In this document: positions 1 through 7,648 of the stretch, piece after piece
Numbering within the stretch: position 1 is the first letter of the stretch
How the letters are laid out: each line of letters begins with the position of its first letter
DNA from: JADHMP01 sp964386915
GTDB taxonomy: Bacteria > Bacteroidota > Bacteroidia > Flavobacteriales > Flavobacteriaceae
Length of the DNA: 18,320 bases
NCBI GenBank assembly: GCA_964386915.1
Contig: CAYLUQ010000022.1
Span: 1 to 18,320 of the forward strand
Reading direction: 5' to 3'
Position numbers and translations under genes: made by a program
Notes under the pieces: model-generated
Database searches by the model: none
Told to the model about the DNA's origin: nothing
The model's input: the letters and a program-made list of their open reading frames with translations, nothing else

Positions 1-6
1 ACTTTT

Positions 7-1356
7 CTAATCGCCTACATTTGGTTTTGACTGGTAGTATGTTTCATTCTTTTTTTTCGTTAAAACAAACTGGTCAAATAATTTACCTGTAGGAGTAAAC
101 GACCTATAGGTCAGTTGATCTTCTGCTATGCTTATGTACTGAAAGAGCTGAGTATTTTCCCCTGCTTTTTCTCGTTTAGCACCAAAAGATTCCCACCCTT
201 CTGTGCTGATATTATACATTTTTCCACCGCTTACCGAAACCACATAAACTGGTCCCTTGAGCCTATTTTCATCATTTTTATTTACCTGTTTTGTTTCCTC
301 ATATACGGCCCCTCGGGCGTAGCTGTGATCATGACCTTGCAAAGCGAGGTCTACCTTATATTGCTCAAAAAGGGGCTGCCAATGCTGGCGCAATTCAGGA
401 TTATCTCTTCCGCCAGAAGCCGAAAAAACCGGATGATGGTAGGTCACTACCGTCCATTTTTTGGGATTATTGGCCAAAACTTTTTTGAGCCAATCGGCTT
501 GTAATTCAATAGCTTCATTGCTGTTGAGGGCAATTACCCTTAAGTTTGGATAATCTACATAATAACAAGTCTCCGTAAGTCCTTCAGGGCCATTATTTGG
601 AAAAGAAAATTGCGCTTTCCATTGGAGTGACAGAGCTTTGTTTTCTCTAGGCGACTCCTTATCTAATCCTCTGTATTCGTGATTTCCCGGCACCGCAATG
701 GTTGGAATCTGACTGTGAATGAAACCTCCCGCGGCAAACCACTCATTCCATTGGGATTCATCGTGAGCATCATTCACTAAATCTCCTGCATGAATAAAAA
801 AGTCAGCTTCGGGAGCTGTTTTAAATGCAGTTCGAATAACTCTAGACCACAATTCTAAAATATAATTTTGAGCATCTCCAACATATAAAAAAGAAAGGGA
901 TCCGGTGGTTTCTGGTTGTGTTTTGAATTGATGCCATTCGCTCTTAAAGCTGTCGTTGGCCACTCGGTAGGCATAGAGTGTGTTGGGGTTCAAATCTGTG
1001 ACCACCACTTCATAAAAGGCCGATTCAAACCCATCTTCACTAGCTCCTGAAGTATCTACTAAACTTCTTTTAGCAGGTAGTCTCTTGGCTTTTTTGCGAA
1101 AGTTTGGATCATCTTCTGCAGGAATAATTTCAATATAGCCCACCTTGCTTTTTGGACTGCTTCTCCAGTTAATGCCAATGGCATGCGCCGGATCTTCTTG
1201 CGCACTCAACACCACATGGTCGGGAAAATAGTCGGGTGCTGCCCATTCTTTCATGATGGTGGCTAGGTCTTGAGCTTGTAGCCCGCCCCAAAAAGAGAGG
1301 CTCAATAGACTACAAAAAAGAAAAATTGGGGTCGTTTGGAATAGGCTTGCTTTCAT
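7..1356 (-). CDS. Exported metallophosphoesterase, purple-acid-phosphatase-like
   Basis: Predicted exported phosphoesterase of 449 residues. An N-terminal signal peptide (hydrophobic about residues 8-27, ending LQAQ) is followed by a fibronectin-like domain (about 50-147), as in purple acid phosphatases, and then a calcineurin-type metallophosphoesterase domain (about 155-350). All five metal motifs are visible: GDAQ (Asp161), AGDLVND (Asp192), GNHE (Asn225, His226), YHHP (His307, His308) and GHDH (His342, His344). Classical purple acid phosphatases have GDxxY at the second motif, with a Tyr iron ligand. Here the residue is Asn195, so the charge-transfer Tyr is missing and a true purple Fe(III) enzyme is unlikely. 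The start ATG at 1356 places the signal peptide correctly. It is divergent from the dehydratase gene across about 200 bp. Substrate is unknown, and a functional link to the sugar genes is not shown. Confidence 0.85.
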   Translation of the reverse strand: MKASLFQTTPIFLFCSLLSLSFWGGLQAQDLATIMKEWAAPDYFPDHVVLSAQEDPAHAIGINWRSSPKSKVGYIEIIPAEDDPNFRKKAKRLPAKRSLVDTSGASEDGFESAFYEVVVTDLNPNTLYAYRVANDSFKSEWHQFKTQPETTGSLSFLYVGDAQNYILELWSRVIRTAFKTAPEADFFIHAGDLVNDAHDESQWNEWFAAGGFIHSQIPTIAVPGNHEYRGLDKESPRENKALSLQWKAQFSFPNNGPEGLTETCYYVDYPNLRVIALNSNEAIELQADWLKKVLANNPKKWTVVTYHHPVFSASGGRDNPELRQHWQPLFEQYKVDLALQGHDHSYARGAVYEETKQVNKNDENRLKGPVYVVSVSGGKMYNISTEGWESFGAKREKAGENTQLFQYISIAEDQLTYRSFTPTGKLFDQFVLTKKKNETYYQSKPNVGD

Positions 1357-1526
1357 TAAACAAAATATATTGGTGTTTTAAACTGTTTGTTAATTCATTT
1401 AAAACTACAAAAAAACTAGTTTGAAGCCACACTCTTTTTATACTATATAAAATATATTTCCACCCATTAATTCTACTTGTTGCTTCACTCAAAAACATCC
1501 CCCCTTAAAGTCAACTCAAATAAAAT

Positions 1527-1547
1527 GCTACCTTTGAGAAACACACT
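1527..1547 (+). promoter_or_regulatory. Possible weak AraR-like operator overlapping the -7 box
   Basis: The right half around the centre, TTTGAGAAACAC, resembles the centre and right arm of the perfect palindrome before araB (TTTCATAAACAC). The left arm is poor. It overlaps the TAnnTTTG box, where a repressor would act. This is inferred from similarity only. Confidence 0.2.
1529..1536 (+). promoter_or_regulatory. Bacteroidota -7 promoter box before the dehydratase gene
   Basis: The octamer TACCTTTG matches the Bacteroidota consensus TAnnTTTG exactly and ends 23 bp before the ATG at 1560. A transcription start near 1543 would leave a short leader. No good TTG -33 element is seen; TTA at 1505-1507 is the nearest at suitable spacing. 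Confidence 0.5.
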
Positions 1548-1559
1548 ACCTAGATAAAA

Positions 1560-3275
1560 ATGAAAGACAAAAAACTTCGCAGCAGTGAATGGTTTGGGGG
1601 AGATACTAAAATGGGATTTGTGCACCGTTCTTGGATGCGCAATCAAGGACATCCAGACCATATGTTTAACGGCAGACCCGTCATTGGCATTTGCAACACT
1701 TGGTCTGATCTCACTCCCTGTAATGCACACTTAAGAGACTTTGCTGAAATTGTGAAGCGGGGCGTCTATGAGGCGGGAGGATTTCCCTTAGAATTTCCGG
1801 TTATGTCCTTAGGTGAAACCCTTATGAAGCCCAGCACCATGCTCTATCGCAATTTGGCAAGCATGGATGTTGAAGAAAGCATTAGAGCCAACCCCTTAGA
1901 TGGAATTGTATTGCTCACAGGCTGCGATAAAACCACTCCCTCCACCATAATGGGGGCTTGCAGTGTAGACTTACCCACGCTAGTGGTGCCGGGAGGGCCC
2001 ATGCTCAATGGCTATTGGAAAGGTCAAAAAGTGGGCTCCGGAACCTTAACTTGGCAAATCTCAGAGGGTTTAGTTAAAGGAGAAATTACGGGAGAAGAAT
2101 TACGGGAAGCTGAATCTTGTATGAGCCGAAGTGCTGGGCATTGCATGACCATGGGAACAGCCTCTTCTATGGCTTGCACCGTAGAGGCCCTTGGTCTTAC
2201 CTTACCCAACGCGGCAGCCATTCCAGCTGTAGACTCCAGAAAAAAAGTAATGGCACATTTGGCTGGTAATAGAATTGTTGAAATGGTTAAAGAAGATTTA
2301 ACCCTTTCAAAAGTGCTCACTCGTGAGGCTTTCGAAAACGCCATTAAAATAAACGCCAGTATTGGAGGTTCAACCAATGTCGTTTTGCATTTGTTGGCCA
2401 TTGCAAGAAGAATTGGAGTATCACTAGATTTAGAAGATTTTGATGCCCTCGCCAGTCGCTTGCCCATGATTGTGAATTTAATGCCTGCGGGGGACTATCT
2501 CATGGAAGACCTATTTTATGCCGGTGGCTTGAGTGCCGTAGTGAATGCTATGAAAGAGCATCTTAAACCCGCCCTAACCGTAAACGGAAAATCCCTAGTA
2601 GAAAATGCTAAAACAGTTGCCAGCTCCAATTCAGATGTTATTAGCGATTTGGAACATCCCTTTATGAAAGAAGCTGGTATTGCCATTTTAAAAGGAAATT
2701 TATGTGAAAAAGGGGCTGTGATCAAGCCCTGTGCTGCAAGTCCTCATTTGATGAAACACCGCGGCCGTGCTGTTGTTTTTGAATCTATTGAAGACTATCA
2801 CGAACGTGTTAATGATCCCAATTTAGATATTGATAAAGATTGTGTTATGGTGTTAAAAGGAGTGGGACCTGTTGGCTATCCGGGTATGCCCGAAGTTGGC
2901 AATATGACCCTTCCAAAAAAATTACTGGATCAAGGCGTGAATGATATGGTGCGCATATCTGACGGCAGAATGAGTGGAACCGCTTATGGCACTGTGGTGC
3001 TTCACATTGCGCCTGAGTCTTCTGTTGGAGGAACCTTGGCCTTGGTTCAAAATGGCGACATGATTAGCCTTGATGTAGAAAATAGAAGTCTTCAACTTGA
3101 CGTTTCTGCAACCGAATTAGCCGCTCGGAAAAAAAACTGGCAAGCTCCTCCCCCTCAAGCCAAAAGAGGATATGCCAAACTCTATATAGACAGCGTCAAT
3201 CAGGCAGATGAGGGCTGTGACCTCGATTTCCTCAAAGGCGGTTCTGGGTCAGAAGTAAGTCGTGATTTGCATTAA
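1560..3275 (+). CDS. IlvD/Edd family dehydratase, L-arabinonate dehydratase-like
   Basis: Predicted cytoplasmic iron-sulfur dehydratase of 571 residues that would convert an aldonic acid to its 2-keto-3-deoxy form. The IlvD/Edd hallmarks are present: PCNAH (Cys54), TGCDKTTP (Cys122) and GHCMTMGT (Cys195) supply the cluster ligands, and DGRMSGT carries the family's catalytic Ser472. Cysteine spacing, length and the segment GICNTWSDLTPCN fit the sugar-acid branch (L-arabinonate/D-xylonate dehydratases) better than dihydroxy-acid dehydratase IlvD or the longer phosphogluconate dehydratase Edd. It starts 23 bp after a TAnnTTTG box and ends 2 bp before the GntP permease gene, so the two are surely co-transcribed. 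Neighbouring L-arabinose genes make L-arabinonate a reasonable substrate, but other aldonates are possible. No keto-deoxy-acid aldolase or downstream dehydratase is in the window. Confidence 0.85.
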   Translation: MKDKKLRSSEWFGGDTKMGFVHRSWMRNQGHPDHMFNGRPVIGICNTWSDLTPCNAHLRDFAEIVKRGVYEAGGFPLEFPVMSLGETLMKPSTMLYRNLASMDVEESIRANPLDGIVLLTGCDKTTPSTIMGACSVDLPTLVVPGGPMLNGYWKGQKVGSGTLTWQISEGLVKGEITGEELREAESCMSRSAGHCMTMGTASSMACTVEALGLTLPNAAAIPAVDSRKKVMAHLAGNRIVEMVKEDLTLSKVLTREAFENAIKINASIGGSTNVVLHLLAIARRIGVSLDLEDFDALASRLPMIVNLMPAGDYLMEDLFYAGGLSAVVNAMKEHLKPALTVNGKSLVENAKTVASSNSDVISDLEHPFMKEAGIAILKGNLCEKGAVIKPCAASPHLMKHRGRAVVFESIEDYHERVNDPNLDIDKDCVMVLKGVGPVGYPGMPEVGNMTLPKKLLDQGVNDMVRISDGRMSGTAYGTVVLHIAPESSVGGTLALVQNGDMISLDVENRSLQLDVSATELAARKKNWQAPPPQAKRGYAKLYIDSVNQADEGCDLDFLKGGSGSEVSRDLH

Positions 3276-3277
3276 CT

Positions 3278-4627
3278 ATGATTGTTTCTTTTCTCCTACT
3301 TTTTATTGCCGTTGCTCTAATTGTTTTTCTCACCGGACAACTTCAATGGCATCCATTTTTAGTGCTTATTTTGGTGAGTATTGGCTTTGGTTTAGCCTCG
3401 GGAATGGCTCCCGATATGGTGTTAACCACACTCCAAAAAGGTTTTGGCGATACGCTGGGCTCCATAGGCATCATCATTGTGGTTGGGCTCATCATAGGAA
3501 CCTTTTTTGAGAAATCGGGTGGGGCAATTGTCATTGCCAATTTATTTGTTAGGCTTTTGGGTAGCAAACGAATGCACACTGCCATCGCTTTTATGGGCTA
3601 TTTGATTTCTATTCCGGTATATGCCGACTCCGGATTTGTAATTCTCACCCCCATCAATAAAGCCTTGACCAAAAAGGTGGGGCTTTCGCTAGCCGGAACG
3701 GCAGTTGCTTTGGGCATTGGGCTTACGGCTTCACATACTATGGTGCCGCCTACACCCGGTCCACTAGCCGCCGCTGCTATTATTGGAGCAGATTTGGGCT
3801 GGGTGATTGTGATTGGTCTAGTGGCTAGTATTTTGGGACTATTGGTTTGCATTCGATTTTCTAAATATATGGGCGAAAAAATATGGATTGAATCTGATTC
3901 GGCCTCTCCTACTGATGAAGAAAACACAACCGAACAACTCCCTTCTTTAACCAAAACCATACTCCCCATTTTCACACCCTTATTGCTCATTGTTATACGA
4001 GCCGTTGTAGAATATCCCGGATTTCCCCTAGCCGACGGAAACTTGAAAAGCTTCATTGCCTTTATTGGGCACCCCATAACGGCTCTTCTTATCGGGATGT
4101 TTTTAGCCTTTAGAATGCCTGTCCAAAAAAACGCCAAAAGAATTTCACAAGGGGGGTGGTTGGGCAAGGCCATACAAGGATCTGCCACCATAATATTGAT
4201 TACAGCTGCTGGCGGTGCCTTTGGAAAAATGATTCAGGCATCGGGCTTTCACCATGCTATTGAACCCCTCATCAAAACCTTACCCTTGGGTTTACTCCTC
4301 CCTTTTTTAATGGCCGCTTTAATTAAAACTGCGCAAGGTTCCTCAACCGTAGCGCTGGTTACAGCAGCCTCTATTGTCTTTCCCCTATTAGAGGCTTTAG
4401 CCCTAACCTCTACTATTGATAAAGCTTTAGTTGTTATTGCCATCGGTGCAGGTTCTGCCGTTGTTTCTCACGCCAATGATAGCTTTTTTTGGGTCATCAC
4501 GCAGTTTTCGGGCATGAGCGTTCCACAAGGCTATCGACTTCATTCATTGGCCACGCTTGTATTGGGCTTAACGGTCATTTCTATCCTTCTGATTTTTAAA
4601 GGCTTGCTTGGGCTTTTTGCTGGATAA
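3278..4627 (+). CDS. GntP-family gluconate/aldonate permease
   Basis: Integral inner-membrane proton symporter of 449 residues, of the GntP family whose members import gluconate and related sugar acids. The protein is hydrophobic throughout, with about 12 membrane segments and one polar stretch near residues 205-225. Family landmarks are visible: KGFGDTLGSIG near residue 55, PVYADSGFVILTP near 113-125, MVPPTPGPLAAAA near 153-165 and SHANDSFFW near 400-410. Length is normal for the family. The ATG lies 2 bp after the dehydratase stop, so this is an uptake-plus-dehydration pair for an aldonic acid. The exact acid (gluconate, L-arabinonate, galactonate or another) cannot be read from sequence. 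It ends 48 bp before the convergent regulator gene. Confidence 0.88.
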   Translation: MIVSFLLLFIAVALIVFLTGQLQWHPFLVLILVSIGFGLASGMAPDMVLTTLQKGFGDTLGSIGIIIVVGLIIGTFFEKSGGAIVIANLFVRLLGSKRMHTAIAFMGYLISIPVYADSGFVILTPINKALTKKVGLSLAGTAVALGIGLTASHTMVPPTPGPLAAAAIIGADLGWVIVIGLVASILGLLVCIRFSKYMGEKIWIESDSASPTDEENTTEQLPSLTKTILPIFTPLLLIVIRAVVEYPGFPLADGNLKSFIAFIGHPITALLIGMFLAFRMPVQKNAKRISQGGWLGKAIQGSATIILITAAGGAFGKMIQASGFHHAIEPLIKTLPLGLLLPFLMAALIKTAQGSSTVALVTAASIVFPLLEALALTSTIDKALVVIAIGAGSAVVSHANDSFFWVITQFSGMSVPQGYRLHSLATLVLGLTVISILLIFKGLLGLFAG

Positions 4628-4675
4628 ACTTGGAGTTGCGTTTATTTTCTAGCGTGCATTGAAAGGCTGTAGCTT

Positions 4676-5362
4676 TTATAAATTAATATAAAAGTCGTTT
4701 TGCCTTGAATCGTATTGTTCCTGATTAAACTGATGAAGATAGGAACCTTTATTGGAGGAGCTCATGTCCTTCTCCTCTAGTTTGATCAAGAGGTTCATAG
4801 ATTTTATTTTATTGATAAAATTTCTCTTATCAATCGTTTTTCCTAAAATAGCTTCATATAATTTTTGAAGCTGCCGCATGGTAAATTTTTCGGGCAAAAG
4901 TCCAAAACCAATAGGACTAATTGAAATCTTATGTCTTAATCGTTTAATTGCCTTTTCTACCATCTCATTGTGATCGAAAATCAAATCGGGAAGTTTGGAA
5001 AAGCTAAACCATTCTGCATTAAATCTCTTGTTTAAATCCCTTCCATGACTGTCAGTATTAATCAGGGCATAATAAGAAACCGATACTGTTCGTTCTTGAG
5101 GATCTCGGTCTACCTCGCCAAAGGTATATAACTGCTCCATGTAGATATCACGAACACCGGTCAAATCATACAAAATGCGATTGGCAGCCCGAACAAGCGT
5201 TTCTTTATTTTCAAGAAATCCACCAATTAAAGACCATTTGCCTTTTTCGGGTTCAAAATCTCTTTTGATAAGAAGCACTTTCAATTCTTCGTTATCAAAA
5301 CCAAAAATGATACAGTCTAGAGCAAGAAAAATTTTGTCTTCGGGGTTATAATTCTGACCCAT
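4676..5362 (-). CDS. araR: AraR/NrtR-type transcriptional regulator: Nudix domain plus winged helix
   Basis: Predicted arabinose-responsive DNA-binding regulator of 228 residues. An N-terminal Nudix fold (about 10-145) is joined to a C-terminal winged helix (about 150-212, FTMRQLQKLYEAILGK then RNFINKIKSM). In the Nudix box (GX5EX7REUXEEXGU) the first part is kept (Gly48, Glu54, Arg62). The catalytic core reads R-I-L-Y-D-L, so two Glu are lost and one is Asp. Hydrolase activity is therefore unlikely and a ligand-sensing role likely, as in NrtR and the Bacteroides AraR. Position supports this: it sits back to back with the GH127-araBDA genes, about 250 bp from the GH127 start. The candidate operator is the inverted repeat at 7592-7612. 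A near-consensus -7 box, TACATTGG, lies on the minus strand at 5384-5391. The name araR is by architecture and context. It could instead answer to an aldonate. Confidence 0.78.
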   Translation of the reverse strand: MGQNYNPEDKIFLALDCIIFGFDNEELKVLLIKRDFEPEKGKWSLIGGFLENKETLVRAANRILYDLTGVRDIYMEQLYTFGEVDRDPQERTVSVSYYALINTDSHGRDLNKRFNAEWFSFSKLPDLIFDHNEMVEKAIKRLRHKISISPIGFGLLPEKFTMRQLQKLYEAILGKTIDKRNFINKIKSMNLLIKLEEKDMSSSNKGSYLHQFNQEQYDSRQNDFYINL

Positions 5363-5511
5363 GTTTTTATCGCTTTTCTGCTACCAATGTACTAAATTGA
5401 ACAATATCTACCTTAGCCTTTTGGCTGTAGGGTTATAAACAAATGCTTTTTTAGGTTTAAATTAGAAGTTGAAATTCTTTATTTTTAAATACGAAAGGGT
5501 TTTTTACGTCA

Positions 5512-5532
5512 AAAGGTTTTGCCAAACAAATA
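5512..5532 (+). promoter_or_regulatory. Possible AraR operator before the GH127 gene
   Basis: AAAGGTTTT, then GCC, then AAACAAATA matches the perfect palindrome before araB at 13 of 18 arm positions with the same 3-bp centre. It lies between the divergent regulator and GH127 genes, about 78 bp upstream of the GH127 ATG. Self-complementarity is imperfect, so this is a candidate only. Confidence 0.3.
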
Positions 5533-5609
5533 GAAGTTAAGCGTGTCTTTTATGAGGTGCCTTTTTGGAAAAACAGCAAGACCCAACCGAAAATGATAAA
5601 TTAGCTACC

Positions 5610-7580
5610 ATGAAAATAGTTTCCCTAGTCGTATTAAATATACTGCTGACGGTTGTTTCTTGCACATCTGGTGAAAAAGAAACCCCTTCAAAAAATCAAA
5701 CCGAAAAAGGCTATCAAATTGAGCCGGTAGACATTCAACAAATTCAATTAACCGATTCGTTTTGGTTGCCCATCATAGAGCGTGTACAAGAAAAAACCAT
5801 CGCCTATGCGCTTGCTAAATGCGAAGAAGAGGGTCGAATTGAAAATTTCTTAATAGCCGGGGGTCAAATGGAGGGAACCGTTAGAGGAGAAATGCCCTTT
5901 GATGATACTGATGTTTATAAAATTATAGAAGGCGCTTCTAATTCCTTGATAAGTGCCCCCAATAAGCAACTCGAAAATTTATTGGATTCTTTAATAAGCA
6001 TCATTAAAGTGGGGCAAGAAAAAGACGGATATCTCACCACTTGGAGAACCATCAATCCGGCAGAGCCTCCAGCCACTTGGGTAAAAGTGGAAGAAGGCAA
6101 ACGCTGGGAATCCTTGTTTATGAGTCATGAACTCTATAATGCCGGACACCTCTACGAAGCGGCCGCTGTACACTTTAAAGCTACCGGCAAAAGAAATTTT
6201 TTAGACCTTGCCCTAGCCAACGCCGATTTGATGGTGCAAACATTTGGTGATAGCCCCCAACAAATTAAAGCCGTTCCGGGTCACCAAATCATTGAGACAG
6301 GCTTGATAAAGCTCTATCAACTTACACAAAAGGAGGCCTATCTCAACTTGGCCAAATATTTTTTAGACAACCGTGGAAATCCTGAAAATCACGACCTTTT
6401 TGGTCCTTATTCCCAAGACCATGCGCCAGTAGTGGAACAAGATGAAGTGTTGGGTCATGCTGTTAGAGCCATGTATATGTATGCTGCATTGACCGATATT
6501 GCAGCGCTGCAACAAGATCGCTCATATGCCCAGGCTGTTTCTAATTTGTGGAACAATATGGTGTCTAAAAAGATTTATGTCACCGGGGGAATTGGAGCCA
6601 AGCACGAAGGGGAGGCTTTTGGTGCAAATTATGAGCTTCCTAATTTAACCGCCTATAATGAAACTTGTGCCGCCATTGGCGATGTGTATTGGAATCATAG
6701 ATTGCATAACCTCTATGGCGATGTTAAATATTTTGATGTAATCGAAAGAACCTTATACAACGGATTGATCTCCGGATTGTCTTTGGATGGGGTCAACTTT
6801 TTTTATCCCAATGCCCTTGAGTCCGATGGCGTCTATCAATTCAATCAAGGGGCTTGCACAAGAAAGTCTTGGTTTAATTGTTCTTGCTGCCCAACCAATC
6901 TTATTCGGTTTATCCCCTCTATCCCAGGATTGATTTATTCAAAATCTAAAGAGGCTATTTATATTAATCTTTATGCATCAAGTAAAGCCACTATCGATTA
7001 TAATGGCCAAGCTATTGAAGTAGAACAAAGCACACAATATCCGTGGGAGGGAAAAGTAGCAATTGCTGTATCGCCTCAAGAAAAAATGCATTTCACGCTA
7101 AAACTCAGGGTTCCGGGTTGGAGTAGAAATGAAGTTTTACCAAGTGATTTGTATGCCTATTCTAATGAAAGTATGCCTCAACCCACCCTTCATTTAAACG
7201 GTCAAAAAATGGACGCTTCTATTCAAGATGGCTATTTTATCTTAAGCAGAAAATGGGATCAGAATGATCGTGTTGAGATCACCTTTCCTATGCGTGTTAG
7301 AACGGTTCAAGCCAATGAAAAAGTAGCTGAAGATCGCGGAAAATTAGCCCTAGAATATGGGCCTTTAGTCTATGCCGTAGAAGGGATTGATAATCCTCAA
7401 TTTGAGCAGGTTAGGGTTTCTTCAACAGATCAATTTAGCGTTCAATATGAAACTCTTTTAAAGGGAGTGAACACCATAAAATGGGATCAATTTAAAGCCA
7501 TTCCCTACTATGCTTGGTCTAATAGAGGCATTGGAAAAATGAAAGTTTGGCTAACCGAAGAATCGATAAAAAAAGAATAG
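5610..7580 (+). CDS. GH127 beta-L-arabinofuranosidase, lipoprotein
   Basis: Predicted extracytoplasmic glycoside hydrolase of 656 residues (GH127, formerly DUF1680), expected to release L-arabinofuranose from beta-arabinosides. The ATG at 5610 was chosen because it gives a clean lipoprotein signal: hydrophobic residues 3-16, then lipobox VVSC with Cys18. A TTG at 5565 would only add a polar leader. The zinc-thiolate active site known from Bifidobacterium HypBA1 is conserved: NETC (Glu351, Cys353) and NCSCC (Cys424, Cys426, Cys427), with Cys426 at the nucleophile position. Glu335 in GEAFG sits at the acid/base position, 16 residues before Glu351 as in HypBA1. Residues after Cys18 include several acidic ones (SGEKE), which may favour surface display. 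It is first in the arabinose cluster and ends 68 bp before araB. The natural glycan is unknown. Confidence 0.87.
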   Translation: MKIVSLVVLNILLTVVSCTSGEKETPSKNQTEKGYQIEPVDIQQIQLTDSFWLPIIERVQEKTIAYALAKCEEEGRIENFLIAGGQMEGTVRGEMPFDDTDVYKIIEGASNSLISAPNKQLENLLDSLISIIKVGQEKDGYLTTWRTINPAEPPATWVKVEEGKRWESLFMSHELYNAGHLYEAAAVHFKATGKRNFLDLALANADLMVQTFGDSPQQIKAVPGHQIIETGLIKLYQLTQKEAYLNLAKYFLDNRGNPENHDLFGPYSQDHAPVVEQDEVLGHAVRAMYMYAALTDIAALQQDRSYAQAVSNLWNNMVSKKIYVTGGIGAKHEGEAFGANYELPNLTAYNETCAAIGDVYWNHRLHNLYGDVKYFDVIERTLYNGLISGLSLDGVNFFYPNALESDGVYQFNQGACTRKSWFNCSCCPTNLIRFIPSIPGLIYSKSKEAIYINLYASSKATIDYNGQAIEVEQSTQYPWEGKVAIAVSPQEKMHFTLKLRVPGWSRNEVLPSDLYAYSNESMPQPTLHLNGQKMDASIQDGYFILSRKWDQNDRVEITFPMRVRTVQANEKVAEDRGKLALEYGPLVYAVEGIDNPQFEQVRVSSTDQFSVQYETLLKGVNTIKWDQFKAIPYYAWSNRGIGKMKVWLTEESIKKE

Positions 7581-7591
7581 AAGCAGTCTTT

Positions 7592-7612
7592 TAAGTGTTT
7601 CATAAACACTTA
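7592..7612 (+). promoter_or_regulatory. Perfect inverted repeat, likely AraR operator upstream of araB
   Basis: Two perfectly complementary 9-bp arms, TAAGTGTTT and AAACACTTA, flank a 3-bp centre CAT. The repeat starts 12 bp after the GH127 stop and ends 14 bp before a perfect TAnnTTTG box, so it covers the -33 region. Size and symmetry suit a dimeric NrtR-type regulator. A terminator for GH127 is less likely because the loop is only 3 nt and no continuous T-run follows. Confidence 0.55.
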
Positions 7613-7625
7613 TGGGGTGTTTTAT

Positions 7626-7633
7626 TATATTTG
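7626..7633 (+). promoter_or_regulatory. Bacteroidota -7 promoter box before araB
   Basis: TATATTTG matches TAnnTTTG exactly and ends 15 bp before the araB ATG at 7649. It implies a second, internal promoter for araBDA-galM, separate from GH127 transcription. The -33 region falls within the inverted repeat and has no clear TTG, as might be expected of a regulated promoter. Confidence 0.5.
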
Positions 7634-7648
7634 ATGTAATAGAGCAAG

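Noticed and set aside
115..504. Plus-strand open frame of 129 codons within the metallophosphoesterase gene
   Set aside because: It lies wholly antisense to a gene with all catalytic motifs; its translation has no recognisable domain.
1380..1400. AAACTGTTT near the metallophosphoesterase start, similar to one palindrome arm
   Set aside because: Only one arm matches; the other side agrees at 4 of 9 positions.
2024..4191. Long antisense frames within the dehydratase and permease genes (up to 197 codons)
   Set aside because: They mirror well-supported genes on the other strand and show no domain; typical shadow frames.
4664..4677. AAAGGCTGTAGCTTTT as a terminator between the GntP and regulator genes
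   Set aside because: Best pairing needs a mismatch or a 2-nt loop; not a convincing hairpin.
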